DNA of 64,000 bases from Crateriforma spongiae (GCF_012290005.1 NZ_JAAXMS010000006.1:248001-312000); one strand, 5' to 3'. Positions 50,519 to 60,970 are shown, numbered from the stretch's first letter. The notes: a model not told the origin generated them from the letters alone. A program made the numbers and translations.

Positions 50519-51655
50519 TCAAGAGCTGGCGACGGTCGCCGAATCGGGCTGATAAGGCGGAAAATCGGTGTAGCCCGCTTTGCCGTGCGAATACCAAACA
50601 TCCATCGGTGCGGTGTCGGCCAATGGCCATCCGTTGGCGAATCGTTGGACCAAGTCGGGGTTGCTGATGAACGGGCGACCAAACGCAATCAGTTCGGCAT
50701 CGCCCTCGGCGATGGCGGTTTCGGCTTTTTCGGCGGTGTAATCGACGTTGCCCATCAGCGGTCCCGAAAAGACTTGTCGAAAATCGGCCAAGGTCATCGC
50801 GGGGCCCAGTTCGTGAAATCCGAACCCCGTCCCGTCCATCACGTGCAGGTAAGCCAATCCGTAGGTGTTCAGCTGCGCGGCAACGTAGGTGAACTGTTCG
50901 CGGTAATCGGGCGAACCCATGTCGTTGAACGAACCGTTGGGCGCCAGGCGAACGCCGACGCGACTTGCGGGCCAGATCTCGGTCACGGCATCGACGACTT
51001 CGCCCAGCATGCGATAACGGTTTTCGGTGCTGCCGCCGTACTGGTCGCTGCGATGATTGGTTTTGGACTGCAGAAATGTGTCCAGCAAGTATCCGTTGGC
51101 AGAGTGGACTTCGACGCCGTCAAAACCGGCTTCTTTGGCCCGCCGCGCGGCGTTGCGATAGTCATCGACGATCCCCGGGATTTCATCGGTATCCAGTGCA
51201 CGCGGCGTTTCATAAGGCTTCTTGCCTTCGGGCGTGTGGCTGTGATCACCTTCGATCGCGATCGCCGACGGCGCGACCGGCAGTTCACCGCCATGGAACG
51301 CGCTGTGGGACGCACGACCGGTGTGCCACAGTTGCAAGAAGATGCGTCCGCCGTGGTCGTGAACCGAATCGACAACACGTCGCCAACCCTCGGTCATGGC
51401 GTCGTTGTAGATCCCCGGGGTTTGTGACCAACCGATCCCCTGAGGCGACACGACGGTGGCTTCGGAAATGATCAGACCGGCCAAGGCGCGTTGTGAATAA
51501 TAGGACGCCATCATGTCATTGGGCACGCGGTCTTCACCCGAACGGGCGCGGGTCAGCGGCGCCATCACGATGCGGTTGGGCAACGTCAAGTCGCCCATTT
51601 CCAGTGGCGAAAACAGATGCGGAAGCGAAGAATGAGTTTCGTTGGATTGGGCCAT
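50519..51655 (-). CDS. Old yellow enzyme family alkene reductase
   Basis: 378 aa from ATG 51655. FMN-dependent NAD(P)H reduction of activated C=C bonds, or nitroester/maleimide reduction in NemA homologues. The N-terminal LFSPLEMGDLTLPNRIVMAPLTRAR is diagnostic, GRIFLQLWHTGRASH holds the active-site histidine region, AGFDGVEVHSANGYLLDTFLQ and NHRSDQYGGSTENR are conserved, and AFGRPFISNPDLV is near the end. Length is normal. It is followed upstream on the same strand by an SDR gene (64 bp), probably one operon. Physiological substrate unknown. Confidence 0.93.
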   Translation of the reverse strand: MAQSNETHSSLPHLFSPLEMGDLTLPNRIVMAPLTRARSGEDRVPNDMMASYYSQRALAGLIISEATVVSPQGIGWSQTPGIYNDAMTEGWRRVVDSVHDHGGRIFLQLWHTGRASHSAFHGGELPVAPSAIAIEGDHSHTPEGKKPYETPRALDTDEIPGIVDDYRNAARRAKEAGFDGVEVHSANGYLLDTFLQSKTNHRSDQYGGSTENRYRMLGEVVDAVTEIWPASRVGVRLAPNGSFNDMGSPDYREQFTYVAAQLNTYGLAYLHVMDGTGFGFHELGPAMTLADFRQVFSGPLMGNVDYTAEKAETAIAEGDAELIAFGRPFISNPDLVQRFANGWPLADTAPMDVWYSHGKAGYTDFPPYQPDSATVASS

Positions 51656-51719
51656 GGTAATTCTCAGGTGTAATGGATTGCGATGAAGTTGGCTTGGAAA
51701 CGATTGTTGTGACGACGTG

Positions 51720-52508
51720 TTAAACCATTGTCGGAACGATCCCTCCGTCGACACGCAGCGCGGCACCGTTGATGGCCGACGCGGCAGGGCTGGCGACGAA
51801 CGCGACGGCGGCGGCGATTTCGTCCGGTTCGATCAATCGGCCGATGATCGATGTCGGCCGGTTCTCTTTCATGAATCGTTTTTCGGCTTCTTCAAACGAA
51901 TCGTCGGGAAATAGATTGCTGACGAACGTTTCGACACCCGGGGTCTTGGTCGATCCCGGCATGACGGTGTTGACCGTGACTTGGGTGCCCCGAGTTTTTT
52001 CGGCCAGACTGCGCGAAAGGGACAGTTGGGCGGCTTTCGTGACGCTGTAGTGGGCCATTTCGGGGGCCGGAGTGACGCCTGATTCACTGGAAATGAAAAT
52101 GACGCGACCGGTGCCTTGGTCCAGCATTTTCTTAAGGTAGTGACGCGTCAATCGAACGCCACTGATCACGTTGATTTCGAACATCTCCATCCACTGGTCA
52201 TCGGTGATGTCGAAAAAGTCGACCGCTTCGAAAATGCCCAAGTTGTTGATCAGGATGTCGACCGATTCGTGCGTGCTGATGGCTTCGGCCACACCCTGGG
52301 CAGTTGAAAGATCGGCGGCCAAGGCAACCAGATCCGCATCGGTGGCTTGCCCGCGTATTTCGTCCATCGCTCGATTCACGCTGGATTCGGAGCGCCCGTT
52401 GATGATCACCCGCGCGCCCTCGATGGCCAATTTGGTCGCAATGGCTTGGCCGATACCGCCGGACGAAGCGGTGACCAATGCGGTTTTGTTTTGTAGTGGT
52501 CGTTCCAT
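51720..52508 (-). CDS. Short-chain dehydrogenase/reductase
   Basis: 262 aa from ATG 52508. NAD(P)-dependent oxidoreductase. Cofactor motif ALVTASSGGIGQAIATKL (TGxxxGxG-like), NNLG in VDILINNLGIF, catalytic Ser in GRVIFISSESGVTPAPE and YxxxK in HYSVTKAAQLSLSRSLAE. C-terminal INGAALRVDGGIVPTMV is typical. Complete family length. Upstream of the old yellow enzyme gene in the same direction; substrate not inferable. Confidence 0.9.
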   Translation of the reverse strand: MERPLQNKTALVTASSGGIGQAIATKLAIEGARVIINGRSESSVNRAMDEIRGQATDADLVALAADLSTAQGVAEAISTHESVDILINNLGIFEAVDFFDITDDQWMEMFEINVISGVRLTRHYLKKMLDQGTGRVIFISSESGVTPAPEMAHYSVTKAAQLSLSRSLAEKTRGTQVTVNTVMPGSTKTPGVETFVSNLFPDDSFEEAEKRFMKENRPTSIIGRLIEPDEIAAAVAFVASPAASAINGAALRVDGGIVPTMV

Positions 52509-52851
52509 GTTCGTTTGCTTGTTGGCAACGTTCGCTTGATGAATGGCAACGGTCGATCGATTGCAAAAACAAGGATCGACCGCCGACGGGTATCCCAATG
52601 ACTGTCGCGTGGTCTCCACCGCCATGTGCCGGCGAATGCAGCATCGGCGGGGCCGCCTTTCGGACGCACGGTGTGTTGTTGCCGAGCATCTCTTTGCAAT
52701 CATCATGCCAACCGACGTTGTGCAGTGATCAGTGGCGGATCGCGATGACGACACGGAGGCCAAAAAAATTCCGGCAAGCCCAGCAGGACTTGCCGGCGAT
52801 GAAAGGCCGACTGGTTTGCGGATGCCCCGAGAGGACAGGCCATCGACTGGC
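52509..52851. other. Intergenic region between the SDR gene and the GH2-like gene
   Basis: 343 bp. It contains a terminator for the GH2-like gene (listed separately) and the presumed SDR promoter. A frame open to 52763 runs into the SDR gene but lacks coding support before ATG 52508. Nothing else recognised. Confidence 0.4.
52762..52796 (-). terminator. Rho-independent terminator of the GH2-like gene
   Basis: Eight-bp perfect stem CCGGCAAG (52771-52778) / CTTGCCGG (52789-52796), followed on the minus strand by a run of seven T (A-run 52762-52768). It lies 56 bp beyond the stop at 52852 and closes the sigma-FecR-sulfatase-GH operon. Confidence 0.82.
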
Positions 52852-55800
52852 TTATTCGCTCAAGTCAAAGTCTTGGGCCTCGTCCGGACCCGGCTTCGCA
52901 TAGGCGGGGTCTTTCGCACGAATGTAAACTTCGCCGTTGTCCAGCATGCGAACATCCAGCGGCACGATCGTGACGCCTTGTTCGTTGATGGTTTGGGCGT
53001 TCTCACCAAGGTCGCGATCCTGGATGCCGTCGCGAGGCACGGGGGGGACATTGGCATTGAAGAATGCCGTGTTCCACCACTTGCCTTCTTTGTCTTGGAA
53101 CGGCGTACCGTGACCCAAGAACCGTCCGGCAAACTTTCGCGGACCGTAAGGACCGTTGATGTCGTCGGCTACGCAGTAGTAGAGATTGTAGGATCCCTTG
53201 CGACCTTGATCGGTTGACCAAGCTGTTCCCAAATGGACGTACTTGCCGCCGACTTTGATCATCGTCGCGCCTTCGTGACCGATGCGACTGATCGGGGTTC
53301 CATCGGGACCAGGTCGGCTGCCGGCCGGATCAATGCGAACCGGTTCGCCGGTGTAGCCTGACAAGTCCTTTTTCATCGGGGCGACCAAGGTGTTCTGCCA
53401 TAACAGGTAGGGCGTTCCATCGTCGTCGGTGAAGATCGACGGATCGTGCCGCGGGCCCATGTTCCCATTCATCGGGTGCACCCAGGGGCCTTTCAATTCA
53501 GGTCCCGTCGTGAGGGCCAGGCTGGATTGGCTTTTGGGGCAATGCACCAAGGCCCAACGATCGCCCATCCAGTGGACTTCGGGGGCCCAGATCAAACGTT
53601 TCTTGATCTTTTCACCGTTCTGTTCTCGGTACGTGTCGCTCAGGTCGAACACAACGCCCAAAGATTCCCATTCAATCAAGTCGGGGCTGCGATACACACG
53701 GACTTGATCGCCGACAATGCTTTGGTCGCCCAGGCCGATGTTATAAGGATTCTCGGCTTCGCGAGGATCGTTTTTTCGCGGCTGCGTTCCGGTCAAGTAG
53801 TAGTAACCGTCCGGTGCCAAAGTGATATAAGGATCGCGGATCCAGCCGGCCTTGATGTACAGGGCACGGTCGTGACTTTTCAGTCCGGCACGAATCGTTT
53901 CCGGGTCCATGACGGGGCCCGGTTTGCGGTCCGTGGGGACTTCTTGGAACGCCGACTTGGGAAACGCGTCGGCGGCTTTCTGGTCCGTGGAGGTGAATAG
54001 GATCTTGTGGACCTTAGCCAAGCGGTCGGCGGGAATCTTGATGACTTCGCGATCGTAGGTCATCAGTCCATTGATTTCGCCTTCGACATCGGTCGTTTGC
54101 GTGTAAACGCCGCCCGCGATGCCTTGGCGTCGCAGACGGTCCAGGCCTTCGATAGAGGTCAGGTAACGTTCCAAGTATTCCTTTTTGTTCTGTGGCAGGC
54201 CGCCGTAACCCCAATTGCGGCGATCGGCATCCCACAAGTGACCACGAATCGGCAGACCGTGTCCGCCGAATTCGCCGACGACTTTGATGAAGTCGTCAAA
54301 GCGTCCGCCCTTGTCCAGGTCGAACGGGAAATCAGGATGGGGGTATTGATGGTGATCGACGACGTCACCGACCGGCCAAAAATTTCCGCCGCTGGCGATG
54401 TTGATCAACCGCGACGGGTCTCGATCGACGGTCCATTGCCCCACTTCCATGGTGCGGTGCTGGCCCCATCGTTCGTTGAACGGAACCCAGGAAACGATCG
54501 ACGGGTGATTTTCCAGTGTGTCGATCATCCGTTCCAGTTCCAGCATGAATTGATCGTGCTGGTCATCGGGCCAAACGGCATCGGTGGGATCGGGTTGCAA
54601 TCGCGTCCACGGCGGTTGGGGGCCACCGCTGACGTGGTCTTGCCACATCATCATGCCCAGTCGGTCACAGTGATAGTAATATCGTCGTGGTTCGACCTTG
54701 ATGTGTTTGCGGATCATGTTGAATCCGGCACTCTTTAAGTACTCGATGTCGAACAACATCGCTTCGTCCGACGGCGGCGTCAGCAACCCGTCGGGCCACC
54801 AACCTTGATCCAGCGGTCCCCAGTGGAACAAGACGTCGCCGTTGAGCGTGAATCGCCAGTGCCCATCCGCGTCTTTGACTTTGCCGACCGTTCGGATGCC
54901 CGCGTAGGAATCGACGGAGTCGACGGCGTTACCCGAGTCGTCGTTCAACGTGACTTCGATGTCGTACAAGTGCGGTTGGTCGGGCGACCACAGCTTGGCG
55001 TTGTCGATCACCAATTCGATCGTGTCGTCGGTTTCGCCTTCGGCAACGACGCGTTGGCCGTCGCGGACGACGATGCGACAGTTCTGGCCGGATGTCGTTT
55101 CCGGGGAAACGGTGATGCTGCCGCGATCTGCATCGGTGCTGATCTTGATGTCGCGGATCGATTCGCTGGGAACCTGTTCCATCCAAACCGTTTGCCAGAT
55201 GCCCGAAACGCGTGTGTACCAAATGCCGCGGGCGTTGAAGGTTTGCTTGCCACGCAGTTGGAATTGTTCGGTGGCGTCTTCGACACGCACGACCAATTCA
55301 TTTGCGCCCTGTTTGACCGCGTCGGTGATGTCGAACTGGAACGGCGTGTTTCCGCCGGTGTGCGTTCCGACGGACGTTCCGTTGACGAAGACTTCGCAGT
55401 GATAGTCGACCGCTTCGAAGTTCAACAGTTGCCGATGTCCATCGGCGATGTTCGCATCAAAGGTGCGTCGATACCAAAGGGCTTCCGATGGATCCAGCAA
55501 ACGCTGGACGCCCCCGAGTTTGGATTCCAAACAGAAAGGGACCAAGATCTTCCCGTCCCATTGGCCGGGCGTGTCGTGGGATTCCAACGACGTGACGGCA
55601 TAGTCCCAGTGCCCATTCAGGTTTGTCCAATCGGCACGTTTCAATTGAGGACGCGGGTATTCGGTCCACGCGTTTTCGGCTGTGACCTTCTTACCCCATC
55701 GGGTGATCAGATCAGACTGAAAAGGTTTGTTGCTGCCGACCGGTTGGGGCAATTCCGGCAGTCGGCCTGGTCGTGCAAAGTGAACGTCGATGAATTGTCC

Positions 55801-56247
55801 GCCGCTGGTTTGTTTGCAATGCACGGCCAAGACGTTGGTGCCGGTTCGGACCGCGTCCTTTTTGTCGGCGGGAATTTTGACCAGCTTGTATTGGCGGGTG
55901 TATCCGTCCAGATCCGCGACCAACACACCGTTCAAATAGATCTGGGCGTCTTCGTCATGATGGACATACAACGCGATGTCTTTGGCGGGATTGTTCAACC
56001 GGATGGATTTGCGCAGCCAGATTTCATCGGTTTCCCATCGGGTGCCCACGCGTGCGCCGGGCGTGTCCGCGGTACCAAAGCCGCCGGAACCTTCTTTCCA
56101 ACCCTGGGCGACGTAGTCGGGTTGTTGCCAATCGCCATCAGGATGTTCAAACGTGTAACGCCAACTGTCGACGATGGGCTGGGCCCAGGCGGTCGACCCG
56201 GCACCGATCATCACGGCGACGGTAAACAGAGTGGACAGAATCTTCAT
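52852..56247 (-). CDS. Secreted GH2-like glycoside hydrolase fused to a GH43-like propeller
   Basis: 1131 aa from ATG 56247, with signal peptide (KILSTLFTVAVMIGAGSTAWA). Residues about 30-160 form a jelly-roll-like segment, 195-440 the GH2 sugar-binding and immunoglobulin-like domains, and 440-750 the TIM-barrel. The barrel shows the general acid/base motif FNER (Asn591-Glu592) and a nucleophile candidate Glu659 in VVGEFGGHG. The C-terminal 330 residues (from about 795) look like a GH43-type five-bladed propeller: WIRDPYITLAPDGYYYLTGT, WAPEVHWMGDRWALVHC, MGPRHDPSIFTDDDGTPYLLW. Its sugar specificity is unknown. It follows the sulfatase by 76 bp and ends with a terminator. Confidence 0.84.
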   Translation of the reverse strand: MKILSTLFTVAVMIGAGSTAWAQPIVDSWRYTFEHPDGDWQQPDYVAQGWKEGSGGFGTADTPGARVGTRWETDEIWLRKSIRLNNPAKDIALYVHHDEDAQIYLNGVLVADLDGYTRQYKLVKIPADKKDAVRTGTNVLAVHCKQTSGGQFIDVHFARPGRLPELPQPVGSNKPFQSDLITRWGKKVTAENAWTEYPRPQLKRADWTNLNGHWDYAVTSLESHDTPGQWDGKILVPFCLESKLGGVQRLLDPSEALWYRRTFDANIADGHRQLLNFEAVDYHCEVFVNGTSVGTHTGGNTPFQFDITDAVKQGANELVVRVEDATEQFQLRGKQTFNARGIWYTRVSGIWQTVWMEQVPSESIRDIKISTDADRGSITVSPETTSGQNCRIVVRDGQRVVAEGETDDTIELVIDNAKLWSPDQPHLYDIEVTLNDDSGNAVDSVDSYAGIRTVGKVKDADGHWRFTLNGDVLFHWGPLDQGWWPDGLLTPPSDEAMLFDIEYLKSAGFNMIRKHIKVEPRRYYYHCDRLGMMMWQDHVSGGPQPPWTRLQPDPTDAVWPDDQHDQFMLELERMIDTLENHPSIVSWVPFNERWGQHRTMEVGQWTVDRDPSRLINIASGGNFWPVGDVVDHHQYPHPDFPFDLDKGGRFDDFIKVVGEFGGHGLPIRGHLWDADRRNWGYGGLPQNKKEYLERYLTSIEGLDRLRRQGIAGGVYTQTTDVEGEINGLMTYDREVIKIPADRLAKVHKILFTSTDQKAADAFPKSAFQEVPTDRKPGPVMDPETIRAGLKSHDRALYIKAGWIRDPYITLAPDGYYYLTGTQPRKNDPREAENPYNIGLGDQSIVGDQVRVYRSPDLIEWESLGVVFDLSDTYREQNGEKIKKRLIWAPEVHWMGDRWALVHCPKSQSSLALTTGPELKGPWVHPMNGNMGPRHDPSIFTDDDGTPYLLWQNTLVAPMKKDLSGYTGEPVRIDPAGSRPGPDGTPISRIGHEGATMIKVGGKYVHLGTAWSTDQGRKGSYNLYYCVADDINGPYGPRKFAGRFLGHGTPFQDKEGKWWNTAFFNANVPPVPRDGIQDRDLGENAQTINEQGVTIVPLDVRMLDNGEVYIRAKDPAYAKPGPDEAQDFDLSE

Positions 56248-56323
56248 CAGTCTCAACAAATCACTTCGAGGGGTGGGGGGAGGGAGGGGAAAAGTGTGCG
56301 TTGAAGGATCTCATACCACGAGG

Positions 56324-59300
56324 TCACCGTTCGGTTTGCAAACGAACGTCGGCGTTGCGATCACAGGTCAAGCGGCCGTCGTTGATCTGGAGTTCCGCGA
56401 TTTGCAGGAATGAGATCTTCTGGGTGGGCGTGCGTTTTTCCGCGGGCGGCGTCGGATAGGGACGATTCGGTTCGGTGTGATAAAAGATGAACGCGCGACC
56501 GTCACGGACTGCGACGCTGGGGTGTCGGGCTCGTGTCCCGTCGGCCGGTCCAAATCCCGGTTTCAACAGAATGCGTTCTTGCTGATGCCAGGTGATGGCG
56601 TCATCGCTGTGAAAGACCGCAAGCCCGTCGTGCGGATCAGTCAGCATCCAAAAACGGTCGGCGAAGCGAAATACATAGGGGGCTTCTTGATAGCCGAAGC
56701 CACGATTGTCCGCGTTGACGTCGCCGGGGCAGGGTCCATGGTTTTGCCAATGCAGCAAATCTTCGCTGGTCGCCCACTGAATCCCGCCGCCTTTTCCGAC
56801 GCGATAGTAGGCCTGGAATCGGTCCCCCATTTTCAATAGAGACACATCGATCGGGTCGGGCTGGTGAAAATTGGGAACACCGACCAACTTCCATCCATCG
56901 ATCGGATCGGAAAGCGGGGCGACGTAATGACGAATCACGCCATCGCCACCCCATGGCGGCATCGCCGACGCTTTGTAGGTGGCGAACATGTGAATCTGGT
57001 TGCCGTCGACGATGATCCCCGGTGCCCAATGAGTGTCCGGGTTGTCGGGTTGGCCTTTGCGACCATCAAACGTGCAGTAACCGCGAAACTTCCAATGCTT
57101 CAAATCTTTCGATGCCAGCACGCCGATCGGTGTCCCGACATATGACGCTTGCTGACGGGTTGCACGTCGAGCGGTGTAATAGATCAGCCATTCCTGGCTG
57201 GACGGATTGAACACGATTTCCGGGTCACACGATCCGTGGTAGTTCGGGTCGACAAACATCGGCTTGCTGACATCACCAAAACGTTTTGGCGTGAACTTTG
57301 ACGTGTCCACTTCGGCATGGCTGTCCGCTTCGTCATCTGGTTTTCGTTCGCCCGTGGTGATCTTGTGGGAAACCACGGTGCCGTTGAACTTGTTGGGGGC
57401 CGCATAGTCGCCCGCGGACGTTCGTTCGTCAAAGCCGATGCTGAGCGCGTCGACCGGCTGGATCGGAATCAAACCGGGTGACGAACCAGAAGTCGCCGGT
57501 TGGTCGTTGACGGTCAAAGTCATTTGATCGGCGGTCAGGCTGGCCGACAGTTTGACCGTACCACTGACGCGGTGCGACGATTTCAGCCGTGTGACTTGGC
57601 CCTTCAGACGGACATCCAGCATCGCAATACCGTCATCGAAATGCAGTGCGTAGCCGTATTGATTGCCACCTTGAGCAAGAACGACACCACGGGGCGAATT
57701 CGCGTCGATGACGGCTTGGATATGAATGGGGCGACCGGCGATTGATGGCGAGGCGTCCGCCGGGTCCGACTGCGTTTCTGATCCCTTGGGGTTGTCCCAA
57801 ATCACGCCAACGCGGCGGGCCCAATCGGTCCAGTCTTCGGTCATCGTCCGCAGTTTGTCGGGGTATTGCGAAGCGACGTCATTCATTTCGCAACGGTCGG
57901 ACGACAGGTCGTACAGTTCCCACTGAATTTCATCGGGCATGCGTTTGGACCAGACGGCTTTCCAGCTGCCTTGGCGGATCGCGTGGGCGCCCTGATGGTC
58001 AAAGCCGATCGTGCGTTCTGGCAACGATTCGCCCGTCATGGCGGGCAACAGGCTGGTGCCTTCCGGCGGCAAGCGTCTTTTGCCGTTGATTGTGTTCGGG
58101 TATTCGGCACCGGTTGCATCCAACAGCGTGGGCATGATGTCCATCACGTGGGCCGGTTGGCGGATCCAGCGATCAGGTTTTCCAATCCCTGCCGGCCAGT
58201 GCGCGATCAGGGGCGTGCTGATTCCGCCTTCGTGCGTGAAGTGCTTGTACAGTCGAAAGGGGGTGTTTCCCAAGTTGGCCCAAGCACTGCCATACGATTG
58301 ATGCGTTCCCGGTTGGCCGATTTCGCGAAAGTCGTCTCCGGTGCGAAGAGTTGTCGTTCCTTTGCGTGACGTCCCATCGAATCCGAACGGACCCCATTCG
58401 TAACAGGCGCCGTTGTCGCTAAGGAAAAGGATCAGCGTGTTGTCAAAGTCGCCGGTCTGTTTCAGGTGTTCGACGATTTTCCCCACGCCTTGATCGACAC
58501 CGCTGACCATCGCGGCAAAGACGGCCATGCGTCGTGCCAGATCGGCTTGGCGGTCGCTGGGAAGACTGTCCCAGGCCGGGTTAGGTTGACCGGAGTAACC
58601 GTTGGCGATGTCGTCGCGGTCGACCGGCACAATGCTGCGGGGGGACATCTGCCAGTGATCACCGTCGATCAGACCGATCGACTTCATCTTTTCAAAACGC
58701 TGTTGCCGCAGCACATCCCAGCCTTGTCGATAGACGGCTTCGAACGCGTCGGCACGTTCGGCCGGGGCTTGGACGGGAAAGTGGGGCGATGAGTGACCGA
58801 GGAACAAAAAATATGGACGACCGCTCTGCTGGCCTTGCCGAAGGAACTCGATCGCATATCGGTTGAAGACGTCGGTCGCATAAAACTGGTCGGCCGGAGG
58901 ATCGATTTCCTTGTCGCGACCCTCGGGCAGACGGATGTAGTAGTCCGCGTCGTATTGATCGTGCGAATGGCCGCGGGTGTAGCCATAAAATTCGTCAAAG
59001 CCACGGGCGATCGGACCAGTTGCCTCATGCATGTGCCACTTGCCGACGTAGTAGCAACCGTAACCGGCGGTCTTTAACGCTTCGGCCAGAGTCACGCATC
59101 GGCCATTCAATCGTCCGATGTATCCGGGACCGCGTGTGGGGCTGGGTTTGTTGGTGGTGAAATCACCAATGCCGGCTTGAGACGGGTACAGGCCGGTCAT
59201 CAAAGATGCGCGACTGGGACAGCAGCGTGCGCTGTTGTACATCTGGGTAAAGCGGACGCCGTCACCAGCCAACGCGTCGATGTGAGGCGTCGGGATTTCG

Positions 59301-59455
59301 GATCCGTAGCAACCCAAATCGCTGTAGCCCAAATCGTCGGCCAAGATGACGATGACGTTTGGTGGTTTGGGATCGGTCGTTAAGGACGGTGCTGTGGCGT
59401 CGGCGTGGTGCAACGCCACCAGCATGGCCAAGGCGGCCAAGATGATGCGAGTCAT
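56324..59455 (-). CDS. Secreted arylsulfatase (S1) fused to a GH43-like propeller
   Basis: 1043 aa with a signal peptide (residues 1-20). The sulfatase half (30-560) starts PPNVIVILADDLGYSDLGCYG with metal-binding Asp40-Asp41. The formylglycine signature CCPSR at residues 78-82 gives Cys78 as the modified residue. LFLSDNGACYEWG carries another metal site. A linker/LamG-like segment (about 590-720) follows. The last 300 residues are propeller-like: SCDPEIVFNPSSQEWLIYYTA, HWAPGIIVDGNQIHMFATYK, GYQEAPYVFRFADRFWMLTDP. Sulfatases remove sulfate esters; the propeller may be a second catalytic or binding module. It is 42 bp downstream of the FecR-like gene in the same operon. Confidence 0.87.
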   Translation of the reverse strand: MTRIILAALAMLVALHHADATAPSLTTDPKPPNVIVILADDLGYSDLGCYGSEIPTPHIDALAGDGVRFTQMYNSARCCPSRASLMTGLYPSQAGIGDFTTNKPSPTRGPGYIGRLNGRCVTLAEALKTAGYGCYYVGKWHMHEATGPIARGFDEFYGYTRGHSHDQYDADYYIRLPEGRDKEIDPPADQFYATDVFNRYAIEFLRQGQQSGRPYFLFLGHSSPHFPVQAPAERADAFEAVYRQGWDVLRQQRFEKMKSIGLIDGDHWQMSPRSIVPVDRDDIANGYSGQPNPAWDSLPSDRQADLARRMAVFAAMVSGVDQGVGKIVEHLKQTGDFDNTLILFLSDNGACYEWGPFGFDGTSRKGTTTLRTGDDFREIGQPGTHQSYGSAWANLGNTPFRLYKHFTHEGGISTPLIAHWPAGIGKPDRWIRQPAHVMDIMPTLLDATGAEYPNTINGKRRLPPEGTSLLPAMTGESLPERTIGFDHQGAHAIRQGSWKAVWSKRMPDEIQWELYDLSSDRCEMNDVASQYPDKLRTMTEDWTDWARRVGVIWDNPKGSETQSDPADASPSIAGRPIHIQAVIDANSPRGVVLAQGGNQYGYALHFDDGIAMLDVRLKGQVTRLKSSHRVSGTVKLSASLTADQMTLTVNDQPATSGSSPGLIPIQPVDALSIGFDERTSAGDYAAPNKFNGTVVSHKITTGERKPDDEADSHAEVDTSKFTPKRFGDVSKPMFVDPNYHGSCDPEIVFNPSSQEWLIYYTARRATRQQASYVGTPIGVLASKDLKHWKFRGYCTFDGRKGQPDNPDTHWAPGIIVDGNQIHMFATYKASAMPPWGGDGVIRHYVAPLSDPIDGWKLVGVPNFHQPDPIDVSLLKMGDRFQAYYRVGKGGGIQWATSEDLLHWQNHGPCPGDVNADNRGFGYQEAPYVFRFADRFWMLTDPHDGLAVFHSDDAITWHQQERILLKPGFGPADGTRARHPSVAVRDGRAFIFYHTEPNRPYPTPPAEKRTPTQKISFLQIAELQINDGRLTCDRNADVRLQTER

Positions 59456-59497
59456 GGGGAGGGGCGGAAAATCGCGTGGGGTGCGGAAAGGGCGAAA

Positions 59498-60970
59498 TCA
59501 AGGATCGGTCGACGATGTGGATTGGGAATCATCCACCAGGACACGCAAGTGATCCGTCAACGCGCCGACGTGAAGGCTGAAATACAGTTGCCGGCCGTCA
59601 TCGCTGATCGTGATGCTGTCGGCGGGCAGGCTGCCGAACTCCGTGTCAACGTCTTCCAAATGTCGCCCACGAAAAGCTTTGTAATCCAGGTCATCGATAC
59701 CGAACGGTTGGTCGCTATTTCGCAACTGATCGCCGGTCACCGCGATGCCCAGAATCGGGTGTTGGAAACTGATCGAACCCGATAGCGTTTGCCGCGAACC
59801 AAAGTTGCTGGTTTGCGGCTTGTACATCAACAGGTAACTGCTGACGGATTGCTTGGGCGTGACCCGGAACTTCTGCGTGGGACTGGACGGCCAAGTCTGG
59901 CCGGGCAGCACCAATTTCAAATCCGCCGGTCGGCTGACGTGATGATTCAGCTTTTCGGGCACCAAAAACATCTTGTGATTGTGGGCCAGCGAGCTGAGCG
60001 AAACGTCGGGACCGGGCGGCACAAAGTCGACAATGGACGAGGCTTCATCGATGCCCAAAGCCAGCGGCCAAATGTCTTGGTACTTGCCCGGTTCATAGGG
60101 GATTTCGGTGGTTCTTCCGGCCGATCGATAGCTTGCCAATGCACAACCTTCGACCACCATCTGCTCGGACGGCGGATCCACGTCGTCGGTCACACGCACC
60201 GAGACGTCGCCATCGAAGACGGCCAGATCGACATCGCCATCGGTCGTCGCGGTGACACCAAAAGCGGTCTCCGAATCGCGGATTTCCAAATCGCCGGCAC
60301 GGATGACTAGATCGGTTCGATTGCCTGAGGTGCGGGCGGTCATCTTGCCGGCCAACAGGTCGATGCTCTCCGGGCCGACAATGCGAAAGGACGCCGGCGC
60401 GGCGACTGAAACGATTGCACCGGAGTTCAATCGCAACCGGATCGATCCGCTGTCCAGACGGTACGAATCCGAACGCGTCAAGTAACGGCCGTCGACGGGC
60501 CACTGGTCGGCCGCACCACCCCAAGACGCTTGTTCGGCGAAGGTCATCACCGCATCGTGTTCGGGAATTTGTCGCGAGGATTTGCCAGGCAAGAACGCCA
60601 CCAACACACAAGCGGCCAGGGCCATCGCGACCGCCGCCCAAGCGAGCGTACGTTGCGATCCCGGAGTGAGCGATGACGTGTCGTGTCCGGTGCCGGGTTC
60701 GATCCTGGTCCGCTGCGGTCGTGAGGAAAACGAATGCGTGTCCGTGTCGATACGATCATTGCCATGGACCGCTTGGCCACGGAAGCATTCGACCAGGGTG
60801 GCGGATTGTTCCTGGAATTCGATGAACCAGCGTCGCAGTTCCGGGCTCCGCTGTAACGACTTGTCGAACTGTTCCAGTTCCTCCGGTGACATCGCACCGT
60901 CTTGGAACATCGTCGCAGCACGCAGAAAGTCTTCGTAGGACATCGGTGATGATGAATCGTGACGGTTCAT
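59498..60970 (-). CDS. FecR-like membrane protein, putative anti-sigma factor
   Basis: 490 aa from ATG 60970, overlapping the sigma gene stop by 4 bp. N-terminal cytoplasmic part (DFLRAATMFQDGAMSPEELEQFDKSLQRSPELRRWF) resembles the zinc-less anti-sigma start found in planctomycetes. One membrane span lies near residues 108-126 (TLAWAAVAMALAACVLVAFLPG). A FecR-like periplasmic domain follows (SGAIVSVAAPASFRIVGPESIDLLAGKMTARTS, then LEIRDSETAFGVTATTDGDVDLAVFDG). The C-terminal 200 residues are unassigned. It probably holds the sigma factor and senses an envelope or carbohydrate signal. Confidence 0.8.
   Translation of the reverse strand: MNRHDSSSPMSYEDFLRAATMFQDGAMSPEELEQFDKSLQRSPELRRWFIEFQEQSATLVECFRGQAVHGNDRIDTDTHSFSSRPQRTRIEPGTGHDTSSLTPGSQRTLAWAAVAMALAACVLVAFLPGKSSRQIPEHDAVMTFAEQASWGGAADQWPVDGRYLTRSDSYRLDSGSIRLRLNSGAIVSVAAPASFRIVGPESIDLLAGKMTARTSGNRTDLVIRAGDLEIRDSETAFGVTATTDGDVDLAVFDGDVSVRVTDDVDPPSEQMVVEGCALASYRSAGRTTEIPYEPGKYQDIWPLALGIDEASSIVDFVPPGPDVSLSSLAHNHKMFLVPEKLNHHVSRPADLKLVLPGQTWPSSPTQKFRVTPKQSVSSYLLMYKPQTSNFGSRQTLSGSISFQHPILGIAVTGDQLRNSDQPFGIDDLDYKAFRGRHLEDVDTEFGSLPADSITISDDGRQLYFSLHVGALTDHLRVLVDDSQSTSSTDP

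Noticed and set aside
54805-56304. 499-codon plus-strand frame opposite the GH2-like gene
   Set aside because: The opposite strand encodes a signal peptide, GH2 motifs and a propeller, so this frame is a shadow.
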